This document shows positions 34,387 to 43,782 of a stretch of 64,000 nt of DNA, in pieces. The stretch is from NCBI GenBank assembly GCA_030789695.1, contig CM061139.1, forward strand, positions 102,718,037 to 102,782,036, written 5' to 3'. This stretch comes from Scilla litardierei. Its lineage: Eukaryota; Streptophyta; Magnoliopsida; Asparagales; Asparagaceae. Both the position numbers and the translations under genes were made by a program. The notes under the pieces are model-generated. The model ran no database searches. It was not told the DNA's origin and saw only the letters and a program-made list of their open reading frames with translations. How positions within the stretch are numbered: position 1 is the first letter of the stretch; every line of letters begins with the position of its first letter.

Positions 34387-36576
34387 ATGTCTTCCTCGAT
34401 GTCTCCGATTCGGGGTCAGGGTTCTGGGGTAGTTGGGGAAGGAAGTTCCGCCGCGGAGACTGGAAGGGTGCCCTCCGAGATTGCGGGGGTGAAGTCGGTG
34501 CTGAAGAAATCCATTGGGGAGATCTTCACGAAGTACGTCAGGCCGCCATATTCGGTTCGTGAACCGGAGCCGCAGGAAAGGGTGTGTTTTGTGGGTGACC
34601 GGGAGGTTGGAGTATATGTCTCTTCATTTGAGCAGGGTTTGCGCTTTCCCCCTCATCCGTTCGTGCTGGAAGTGTTGAACTTCCTGGAACTGCCCCTGTA
34701 TCGTCTGATGCCCAATGCCATCAGTGCCATTGTGGGGTTCCTAGTGCTGTGTGTAAGTAATCAGGTTAACCCATCCCTGTCCTTATTTCGCCACTTCTTC
34801 TCGGTCAAGAGGTTGGGATCATGCTACTATCTATCGGTGAAGAGGACGCATCCGCTCATCAGGGGGTTGCCTGGCAAAATTAAATTGTGGCGCCAGCAGT
34901 ATGTGTTTGTGGAGGTGCCGGAGGAAGTGCTGATAAGGGCTGATTGGGCCGAGCTGAATCCCGAGGCGAGAGAGGTGGTGGAATTGGGGGACGAGGAGAA
35001 GTTGGTGGCCCAGATTTTAATGGCTATACCAGCAGAGGGCCGAGATTATCGGACGCTATCTCGGGCTGAGATGATAACGGCCTACATATGGCCCGAAGGT
35101 ACAAAAGATTTGGGTGTTCCCGCACCTGATATGCTTACGCTGAACTTTCTCTCTTTGGCAACTGGCACGATGAGTCTATCCCTTGAGGAAATGATGCGGA
35201 GGGCCGCGGATCAGGCGGGGCGATCGTCGGCGAGAGGTGGCCCCAAGAGGGCGCGAGCGGAAGGAGGGGCTGGGAGCTCGACTAGGGTGCCAGCGTCAAC
35301 GAAGAGGAGGAAGAGGTCGGCGAAGTCGTCAGGGCATGACGCGCCAGGGGAAAGCGGTCCGTTGGATGGCGGAGCTAGGGATGGCGTGGCGGATCCCATC
35401 ATCGACCTGGAGGGCGGCGATGAAGGGTCGACAGGGGGAGGGGCTGAACTGCCCCGAACGAGATCGCCTAGCCCTATGGCGCCCGCAGGGGGGAGGGGGC
35501 GGATCCTAGCGGTCAGTCGCATAGGGCCGAGGCGTCGAGTGGCCCGACCGGATCAGGAGGATGGGAACCTTGGCCTTATGGTTATCCCATGTTTGGCCTC
35601 GAGAGAGCGCCAACCGACCCCCACTGTGAGGCCGCACTGGCCAAGTTTAAGGCCAAGAGGACCGATGTCGAGGGCTATCCCGACGGGGCGCTTCATCGGG
35701 CGCCGTACAAAGTGGCGAATAATGAGTCCGTGTTTGAGGATGGGAGCGTGGCGGCGAGGCTGGCGGAGAACATCTTCCTGCCTCGCGATAGAGTGGTGCT
35801 GGAAGCGGTGGAGCCTGAGGGTCTGTGCGGGACCGCGGTGATGCATGGCGTCCAGGTATGTTATGTAAGACGGGTGACGTCTTTCGGCGGGTTTTAGCGG
35901 ACGCCCTAAATGTGTTTATTTTTCGGCGTTTCTTTATGCAGATCCTCAACTTGATGCTCGGGATGATGCGGCACGTGCCGGCCATACATAAGGCCGAAGG
36001 CGTCGTGGCTAGAATGGTCGCCGAGGTCGCTGCCGTTCGTAAGAGAGCCGGCGAGGACCTGGAGAAGGAGAGGGAGCGGGGCAGCCGATATGAGGCTGAA
36101 GTAGAGCGCCTGAATAAGGTCGTGTCCGATTATGAGCAGAGGGCGACCGAGGCTGGAGAGAGAGAGCGAAGGAGCTGGAGGGGGCCCTTCGGAGGGAGGA
36201 GGCTCGTTCGGAGGATCTAGCGGGGCGTGCCAAGGCCGCCGAGGAGGAGTTGGCCCGTAGGGTCGAGGAATTCAGGACGTATCAGGAGACAACCGTCATA
36301 CCCGCCCTTACAGATTCGATGGTAGATGGCATAAGGAAGGGCCGCGTGGAGGGATGGGATGACTGCCTGGCTCGGATAAAGGAGAAGGCGGCTGGCCTGG
36401 TCCCGCCGATAGAGGTCGATCTTGACGGGCTCGCCGCAAGCGGCGGCGAGGAGGGGGATGGAGACGAGGAGGGTGAGGAGCAAGAGGACGAGGAGGGTGA
36501 CGAGCCAGAGGGCGGCGGGGCGGCGGGGGATTCTATGGAGGGAGAGGGCGTCGTGATTGGCGGGGGCGCCAAGTAG
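34387..36576 (+). pseudogene. Antisense gene B of the Tat element, paralogue of A
   Basis: Same layout as gene A. The core domain (residues 50-230: PPYSVREPEPQE, VGVYVSSFEQGLRFPPHPFVLEVLNFLELP, IVGFLVLC, SLSLFRHFF, QYVFVEVP) is followed by a Lys/Arg and Ser-rich stretch like a nuclear signal (RVPASTKRRKRSAKSS). The position of A's intron 1 is kept as a donor-like GT at 35099, but the AG acceptor is gone and the stretch is read through in frame. The frame shifts near a G run at about 35488-35500, after which WPYGYPMFGLER and NESVFEDGSVAARLAE match gene A. Intron 2 is 35856-35941 (GTATGT...ATGCAG). Exon 3 is a coiled coil with a further frame change at the GAGAGAGAG run near 36160, then an acidic Glu/Asp tail. 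Probably inactive. Confidence 0.75.
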
Positions 36577-38131
36577 TTTTGTGTAGGCCCCCCCTTGTGT
36601 ATGTTTAAAAAACGAAAGAAAGTAAGGATTCGCCTGACTCGCCCCGCCTTTTTTGGACTTTCCGCCTATGTATGCATAAATTTACTTCTTAGAATTACGC
36701 CTTGGTGCGGACGTTTCTATCTTGGCGTAGGCTAAATCATGTCGAGTCCCTTTATTTCGCGTAGGGCGCCCGAGAGATTTACAGCGGGGTCGCCTCCCTT
36801 TTCGTAGGTTGTTCGGGTTTAGGTCTATCCGAGTTATGACTAGCGGTTAACCGGCATATGTCTTTGGACTTTTCATCGGCTATTATCGAAAGTTTAATAA
36901 AACGGGGTCGCCCTATAGGCGTAACGTTGGAACGGCCCGAAGGCGTAACATTGTATCGGCCCGTAGGCATAACATTGGAACGGCCCGAAGGCGTAACATT
37001 GTATCGGCCCGTAGGCGTAACATTGTATCGGCCCGTAGGCGTAATCGTGTGTCGATCTAGGTAAGTTGACGTTCTCTTCGCGGTTGATCCGCCTCTCTGG
37101 CGTCGCGCCCCTTTCAAGGTGGGGTGGGGGGATTCAGAGGGTTCCCCCTCGGCGTAGGGGGGATGGTCGCGTCGGAGCCCGGCAGTGGCTTCGGCCCTCG
37201 TTCCCAGAATTGGGGGGAGAGGGAGTCCTTGGTGGTTGTTCTATCCCACCGGGCCGTGTTGCTCCTCTCGATTGGAGGCTCCGCGTGGTAGGCACGGAGG
37301 GACGCGGGTTGTGGCCCCTCCGTGCGTCCTCCCGGTGTGAACGGTCCAGGGGAGGCCGATGAGTGGAAGGAGAGGTGTTTCCATTTGTACGCGGAGTAGC
37401 CCTTTGGAGGACGCCGGCGCTTAGGGACAAGTCCCCCTTGGTTGGGGGGCCTTGGGCGGCTGCCGGGGTGCTCGGCGGGGTGATTTGGTAGGTATGCCCC
37501 ATCCATCGGGTTGTCTGCCAGCCACGCCTGCGCGCGCGGGGCGACCGTGGAGAGGCATGGTATGCCATTGGAGCTCCAGTTCCCATGCCTTTAGTTGTCT
37601 AAAGGAAGGAAGGGAGCAGCAGGCTGGGTAACCGTCGTGTAAGGGGAATATCCGGTTGGGGGATCGTTTACTTTGGCGGTTGGCGATACTCGCATTTGCC
37701 GCATGTTTTGAGGGATAGAGGGATGCAAGACGACCATTCTATCTCCACCTCCTTCCTCTTGCCTTCCACCCCCCCTTGAGGAAGCTGAGGTGAGAGTGGG
37801 GGATTTATAATGGTGACTTTCTGCCCTCGTTTACTCTTTATTGAGAGTCGGGGTCGTCTTGGAATTTCGGTCTTAGGGGGGTGGTCCTGATGGGTGACAG
37901 GTGATGTGACCCCTCAGGCATGCATGACACTTGTCAGCGGCGTTCCTCCCGAGTGTCCTTTTGGGTTGGACAAGTCATTTCGGGCGTCGGCTTTATGGGG
38001 GTCTGGCGTTGCTCCTCAGGAATGGCTGTGTAGGGGTTACCTTGATTCGCGGACCTTGAGTTGTTTCCCGAGGTTTGAGGGGAGGGTTGACAGGACCTTA
38101 CGGGGGAGAAAGGGTACTGGTCCGTAGGGTG
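36577..38131. other. GC-rich non-coding spacer of the Tat element
   Basis: Lies between the end of antisense gene B and the satellite array, where pol would be expected in a complete element. No RT, RNase H or integrase motif was found in any frame. It contains the 24-bp repeat. Confidence 0.6.
36909..37045. repeat. 24-bp tandem repeat, about 5.7 units
   Basis: Unit CGGCCCGWAGGCGTAACATT plus four bases, starting at 36909, 36933, 36957, 36981, 37005 and 37029. GGAA and GTAT endings are mixed among the units. Confidence 0.85.
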
Positions 38132-40839
38132 CCCCGCATATGGCACTCCGGTTTGGGTGGCCAAGCTCAGTGAGCTTGCCCCGGAGGTCTTCCTGGGGGG
38201 GGAGCGAGTATGCAGCTCGGCCCGTGCCCCTCTCCGGTTTGGGTGGCGAGGATTGGTCCTGCCCCGGAGTCTTTGAGAGGGCGGGTATTGGGCCGTCGCC
38301 TCCCCGCAGCCTCTATAGTCGGACGGGTATTGGGCCGTCGCCTACCCCGCATATGGCGCTCCGGTTTGGGTGGCCAAGCTCAGTGAACTTGTCCCGGAGG
38401 TCTTCCTGGGGGGGGAGCGAGTACGCAGCTCGGCCCGTGCCCCTCTCCGGTTTGGGTGGCGAGGATTGGTCCTGCCCCGGAGTCTTTGAGAGGGCGGGTA
38501 TTGGGCCGTCGCCTCCCCGCAGCCTCTATAGTCGGACGGGTATTGGGCCGTCGCCTACCCCGCATATGGCGCTCCGGTTTGCGTGGCCAAGCTCAGTGAA
38601 CTTGCCCCGGAGGTCTTCCTGGGGGGGGGAGCGAGTACGCAGCTCGGCCCGTGCCCCTCTCCGGTTTGGGTGGTGAGGATTGGTCCTGCCCCGGAGTCTT
38701 TGAGAGGGCGGGTATTGGGCCGTCGCCTCCCCGCAGCCTCTATAGTCGGACGGGTATTGGGCCGTCGCCTACCCCGCATATGGCGCTCCGGCTTGGGTGG
38801 CCAAGCTCAGTGAACTTGTCCCGGAGGTCTTCCTGGGGGGGGAGCGAGTACGCAGCTCGGCCCGTGCCCCTCTCCGGTTTGGGTGGTGAGGATTGGTCCT
38901 GCCCCGGAGTCTTTAAGAGGGCGGGTATTGGGCCGTCGCCTCCCCGCAGCCTCTATAGTCGGACGGGTATTGGGCCGTCGCCTACCCCGCATATGGCGCT
39001 CCGGTTTGGGTGGCCAAGCTCAGTGAACTTGCCCCGGAGGTCTTCCTGGGGGGGAGCGAGTACGCAGCTCGGCCCGTGCCCCTCTCCGGTTTGGGTGGCG
39101 AGGATTGGTCCTGCCCCGGAGTCTTTGAGAGGGCGGGTATTGGGCCGTCGCCTCCCCGCAGCCTCTATAGTCGGACGGGTATTGGGCCGTCGCCTACCCC
39201 GCATATGGCGCTCCGGTTTGGGTGGCCAAGCTCAGTGAACTTGCCCCGGAGGTCTTCCTGGGGGGGAGCGAGTACGCAGCTCGGCCCGTGCCCCTCTCCG
39301 GTTTGGGTGGCGAGGATTGGTCCTGCCCCGAAGTCTTTGAGAGGGCGGGTATTGGGCCGTCGCCTCCCCGCAGCCTCTATAGTCGGACGGGTATTGGGCC
39401 GTCGCCTACCCCGCATATGGCGCTCCGGTTTGGGTGGCCAAGCTCAGTGAACTTACCCCGGAGGTCTTCCTGGGGGGGAGCGAGTACGCAGCTCGGCCCG
39501 TGCCCCTCTCCGGTTTGGGTGGCGAGGATTGGTCCTGCCCCGGAGTCTTTGAGAGGGCAGGTATTGGGCCGTCGCCTCCCCGCAGCCTCTATAGTCGGAC
39601 GGGTATTGGGCCATCGCCTACCCCGCATATGGCGCTCCGGTTTTGGTGGCCAAGCTCAGTGAACTTGCCCCGGAGGTCTTCCTGGGGGGGGAGCGAGTAC
39701 GCAGCTCGGCCCGTGCCCCTCTCCGGTTTGGGTGGCGAGGATTGGTCCTGCCCCGGAGTCTTTGAGAGGGCGGGTATTGGGCCGTCGCCTCCCCGCAGCC
39801 TCTATAGTCGGACGGGTATTGGGCCGTCGCCTACCCCGCATATGGTGCTCCGGTTTAGGTGGCCAAGCTCAGTGAACTTGCCCCGGAGGTCTTCCTGGCG
39901 GGGGAGCGAGTACGCAGCTCGGCCCGTGCCCCTCTCCGGTTTGGGTGGCGAGGATTGGTCCTGCCCCGGAGTCTTTGAGAGGGCGGGTATTGGGCCGTCG
40001 CCTCCCCGCAGCCTCTATAGTCGGACGGGTATTGGGCCGTCGCCTACCCCGCATATGGCGCTCCGGTTTGGGTGGCCAAGCTCAGTGAACTTGCCCCGGA
40101 GGTCTTCCTGGGGGGGGGGAGCGAGTACGCAGCTCGGCCCGTGCCCCTCTCCGGTTTGGGTGGCGAGGATTGGTCCTGCCATGGAGTCTTTGAGAGGGCG
40201 GGTATTGGGCCGTCGCCTCCCCGTAGCCTCTATAGTCGGACGGGTATTGGGCCGTCGCCTACCCCGCATATGGCGCTCCGGTTTGGGTGGCCAAGCTCAG
40301 TGAACTTGCCCCGGAGGTCTTCCTGGGGGGGGGGAGCGAGTACGCAGCTCGGCCCGTGCCCCTCTCCGGTTTGGGTGGCGAGGATTGGTCCTGCCCCGGA
40401 GTCTTTGAGAGGGCGGGTATTGGGCCGTCGCCTCCCCGCAGCCTCTATAGTCGGACGGGTATTGGGCCATCGCCTACCTCGCATATGGCGCTCCGGTTTG
40501 GGTGGCCAAGCTCAGTGAACTTGCCCCGGAGGTCTTCCTGGGGGGGGAGCAAGTACGCAGCTCGGCCCGTGCCCCTCTCCGGTTTGGGTGGCGAGGATTG
40601 GTCCTGCCCCGGAGTCTTTGAGAGGGCGGGTATTGGGCCGTCGCCTCCCCGCAGCCTCTATAGTCGGACGGGTATTGGGCCGTCGCCTACCCCGCATATG
40701 GCGCTCCGGTTTGGGTGGCCAAGCTCAGTGAACTTGCCCCGGAGGTCTTCCTGGGGGGGGAGCGAGTACGCAGCTCGGCCCATGCCCCTCTCCGGTTTGG
40801 GTGGCGAGGATTGGTCCTGCCCCGGAGTCTTTGAGAGGG
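38132..40839. repeat. 213-bp satellite-like array, about 12.7 copies
   Basis: CATATGG landmarks occur at 38137, 38350, 38563, 38777, 38990, 39202, 39414, 39626, 39839, 40052, 40267, 40482 and 40695, spaced 212-215 bp. Length differences come from a G7-G9 run. Units are nearly identical. Each monomer looks like a diverged dimer: CTCCGGTTTGGGTGGC and GCCCCGGAG occur twice, and CGGGTATTGGGCC occurs twice about 44 bp apart. Because 213 is 71 codons, long open frames run through it on both strands; these are not genes. It sits just downstream of gag-protease in element orientation. Confidence 0.97.
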
Positions 40840-40906
40840 TTGAACTGAAATTGTCATGCAGCAAAGGCGAAATTCGAATATAAAAGAAAGGAACAAGGTA
40901 CTTCGT

Positions 40907-43747
40907 TCAGGACTTACAGTTCCGGGCTATGTCACGACCTGCGCACCGCGCCCCTTGGAGTGATTTGCCCGTCCTTCTCATGGGGGGGGGTGTGGTGGCG
41001 GTGGCGGGCGTGTGGTCGATCCTATTTCCCTCGGCAGTGGCATCGGCTGGAGCTAACTCTGGCTGGTGGGGGTCATAACTCCGCCTCAGGGAGTCGATCC
41101 TCAGGTTCACCTCTGGTCCTTTGTGCTTGGTCGACCCTACGTAGCAGCTCCTAGACAGCTTCTGGCTTCCCCGTACGATCCCCACCCCTCGGGGGGTCTG
41201 GAACTTGACCATCTGATGGAGGAGGCTGGGGAGCGCTCCAATGGCCGACATGTAAGGTCGTCCTATGATCCCATTGTACGCCGACATAATGTCGACCACA
41301 ACAAACAGCGTCATTCGAGTGACGACCTGCGGCTCTTCTCCGAGGGTTATCGGTAAGGTGATCACTCCCATGATGGGGGTCGAGTGACCGGTGAAACCGA
41401 CGAGGGGTCCAGTGCAGGGTCTCAGGTCCGTCGGCCTTAACCCCATCTTCCCGATTGTGGACATGAACAGGATGTCGCAAGAACTCCTGGTATCGATCAG
41501 GAGGCGGCTGACGATGGCCGTCCCAATCTGCGCCTCGATGACGATGGCGTCGTCGTGGGGCTGCTCGATCCCCTCTAGGTCCTCGTCGCTGAAAGTAATG
41601 GGAGGGTAGGCCATCCTTCTCCCTCTCTGGTCCCCTCCAAGACCCGCCGTCATTACTTGTCTCGCATATGCCTTTTTGCCTGACGACGATGCCCCTCCTG
41701 AAGATGGCCCGCCGCATATCGTGTCTATGCGCATGACGGGTTTCGGGGGGTGAAGCTCTTCCCGCTCGTCGCCTGCCGGAGGGTCCGACCTCCGTGCTCT
41801 TCGGTGGTTCCCGTCTTCCCGGTCCGGTCTCCGGCCTCCAACGAAGTCCCCCAGGTGGCCTGCCTGGATCAGCCGCTCGATTTCCCTTTTAAGGGTGAAG
41901 CAGTTGTCGGTGTCGTGGCCGTGGTCCCGGTGGTATCGGCAGTATTTCTTAAAATCTCTCCGGGCGGGGTCCGACTTCATTTCTCGGGGCGGCTCCGGCA
42001 GCAGTCCGGCCCGTGTAGCCGCAGCCATCACCTCAATCAAGGAGGCATTGAGTTGCGTGTAATGTGCCCGTAGGGGGCCTTCTTGTCTCGGGACGACTCG
42101 AGGGAGCCCTTGGGCCGGAGCGAAATCGCGCGCCAGGCCAGGTCGATCTTGCGGGCGAGGCCCAAGCGGTTCCCTCCTTGGTCGGGCCAGTTGGTCGCAA
42201 CCACGGTGTCCCTCTTCCTGCCTCGGCCGTGGATGTGACCGGGGTTCGCCTTGGGGGGGTTTCACCAGGGGGAACAAGGCCTTGGCGCCGAGAGTCTCCT
42301 CGGCCAACGCGTGTCTCTCCCCCATAGCAACCAATGCCTCATAATCGGTTGGAGGATCCCGGAGCAGGGATTTATGGAGGCTCCGAGTCCGCAGCCCCGA
42401 TTTGAAGGCCAGCATAAGCACCTCATCGCCACACGTCACCACCGCCCGTCTCTCCTCCTGAAAACGGCGGAGGTATCTACCCGTTGTCTCTCCTTCTCCT
42501 TGGACTATCGTGCTGAGATAGTCTAAGGGCTTCTTTTTCGTCTGCCCGGCCCGGAACTCTTGGCAGAACTTATGGGATAGTTCGCCAAAGCTCCCTACGG
42601 ACCTCGCGGGCAAGCCAAAGTACCAGTCCAACGCGGTGTCCCTCAGGCTTTGGGAGAAATGTCGGCATAGGAATGCCTCATCCACGTCCTGGGCCTCCAT
42701 CGCCCCCCGGTATTGTTGCACGTGCGTGAGGGGGTCGCCCCTCCCGTTGTATGTGGCCAGATGGGGGGGTTTGAACCTTATGGGCCTTGGGGCGGACGTG
42801 ATCCAGCGTGCAAGTGGCGTGGCCTCCTCCAGGTAGGTTGGGCGGCTCGGCGCGTCCCCTCTCCGCCATTCGGGGGTCTGGCTTCGGTCGCGTCTCGGCC
42901 GTCGACGGTCCTCCGTCCCCGTGGAGTAGCCTGACGGTCGCCCGACGGGGCTCCTTCCCCGGGTCGAGGACTCGACGGGTTGCGGGCTCTGGTTATCCCA
43001 GCGCCAGGTTCTCCCGGCCAGCTCTCCCCGGGCCTCCATCCGTTCTTGATTCTCCCAAAGGAGTCTCTCGCGCTCGGCGGTGAGGAAGCGTAGTTGTCGA
43101 CAAACGGCTTCCTCGTGCAGGGTATCGGAGGGGTGGTGCTGGTGATGCAGGCCGCCTTCTCCAGGCGGGGACCCGTTCAGCAACGGGTCCCGCCCGTTCC
43201 TAGGCCGCCGGCCCGTCGCCGTCTTCTCCAGGACTTCTCGGTTGCTCATGTTTTCCCTCCTTAGCCTCTCGCGTTCCGCGACAATGAAGCGGAGTTGGCG
43301 GCGGGCGGCCTCTTCTTCCTGGTAGGCCTTTCGGGCGGTCTCGGCCGCCTCGTCCAAGCGCCTTTGCGCCGCGGCCGCCTCCCCTAGGCGCTTCCACCGC
43401 CGCGCAACTTCCACCTCCTCTTCCAGGAGTCTTTGCTGGGCCGCAATCTCCCCCGCGAGCCCCCTGTTTTCTCCTTCCTCCTCGAACTGAAGGCGGAGGT
43501 TCCGCCTCACGTTCTGGGGCTCCGAGGGGCCGGGCGGCGACCCCGTTCCGGTTGTCTGATAGCCTCCCCCGGCCTGAGTGACAGCCTCGAAGCTTTTCAA
43601 GACGACGTAGGATGAAGTAGGTTCAGTTTCGGTGCCCATGCCCGGGAGGGCGTCGGACGCCGGAGTAATTTGCAGAGAGAGCGGTTCCTGTCCCACGGGA
43701 TCTTTGCCGTGGTCAGGGTTCCGCGGAATCGGCATGGAGTCTAACAT
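40907..43747 (-). CDS. gag-pro: Ty3/gypsy Gag-protease (Tat type), protease motif altered
   Basis: 946 codons without a stop, starting 15 bp after the PBS. The N-terminal third is coiled coil and contains an internal duplication (RQLRFIVAERERLRREN at about 150-166 and RQLRFLTAERERLLWEN at about 217-233). Residues 321-460 form the retrotransposon Gag domain (RFKPPHLATYNGRGDP, FSQSLRDTALDWYFGLP, GETTGRYLRRFQEER). KYCRYHRDHGHDTDNC at 601-616 is the Cys/His knuckle. Residues of about 715-860 are the aspartic protease (LLIDTRSSCDILF, YNGIIGRPYM). The active-site triad reads Asp-Thr-Arg at 752-754 instead of Asp-Thr-Gly, so cleavage is doubtful. The frame ends where pol should continue, 68 bp before the satellite array. 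Confidence 0.9.
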   Translation of the reverse strand: MLDSMPIPRNPDHGKDPVGQEPLSLQITPASDALPGMGTETEPTSSYVVLKSFEAVTQAGGGYQTTGTGSPPGPSEPQNVRRNLRLQFEEEGENRGLAGEIAAQQRLLEEEVEVARRWKRLGEAAAAQRRLDEAAETARKAYQEEEAARRQLRFIVAERERLRRENMSNREVLEKTATGRRPRNGRDPLLNGSPPGEGGLHHQHHPSDTLHEEAVCRQLRFLTAERERLLWENQERMEARGELAGRTWRWDNQSPQPVESSTRGRSPVGRPSGYSTGTEDRRRPRRDRSQTPEWRRGDAPSRPTYLEEATPLARWITSAPRPIRFKPPHLATYNGRGDPLTHVQQYRGAMEAQDVDEAFLCRHFSQSLRDTALDWYFGLPARSVGSFGELSHKFCQEFRAGQTKKKPLDYLSTIVQGEGETTGRYLRRFQEERRAVVTCGDEVLMLAFKSGLRTRSLHKSLLRDPPTDYEALVAMGERHALAEETLGAKALFPLVKPPQGEPRSHPRPRQEEGHRGCDQLARPRREPLGPRPQDRPGLARDFAPAQGLPRVVPRQEGPLRAHYTQLNASLIEVMAAATRAGLLPEPPREMKSDPARRDFKKYCRYHRDHGHDTDNCFTLKREIERLIQAGHLGDFVGGRRPDREDGNHRRARRSDPPAGDEREELHPPKPVMRIDTICGGPSSGGASSSGKKAYARQVMTAGLGGDQRGRRMAYPPITFSDEDLEGIEQPHDDAIVIEAQIGTAIVSRLLIDTRSSCDILFMSTIGKMGLRPTDLRPCTGPLVGFTGHSTPIMGVITLPITLGEEPQVVTRMTLFVVVDIMSAYNGIIGRPYMSAIGALPSLLHQMVKFQTPRGVGIVRGSQKLSRSCYVGSTKHKGPEVNLRIDSLRRSYDPHQPELAPADATAEGNRIDHTPATATTPPPMRRTGKSLQGARCAGRDIARNCKS

Positions 43748-43762
43748 GGGTGTGACCCTTCG

Positions 43763-43780
43763 TTCCCACAGACGGCGCCA
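43763..43780 (-). other. Primer binding site of the Tat-type element
   Basis: Minus strand TGGCGCCGTCTGTGGGAA, two bases inside the 5' LTR. This PBS form is usual in Tat/Athila-type gypsy elements. Its first ten bases fit an Asp-type tRNA 3' end. Confidence 0.85.
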
Positions 43781-43782
43781 AT

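Noticed and set aside
38132..40839. Array as a possible CRISPR
   Set aside because: Units are 213 bp and alike along their whole length, with no unique spacers, in a plant retrotransposon.
38140..40883. Long open frames (up to 289 codons) on both strands of the 213-bp array
   Set aside because: They are repeats of one monomer whose length is a multiple of three, and equivalent frames exist on the opposite strand. This is compositional, not gene evidence.
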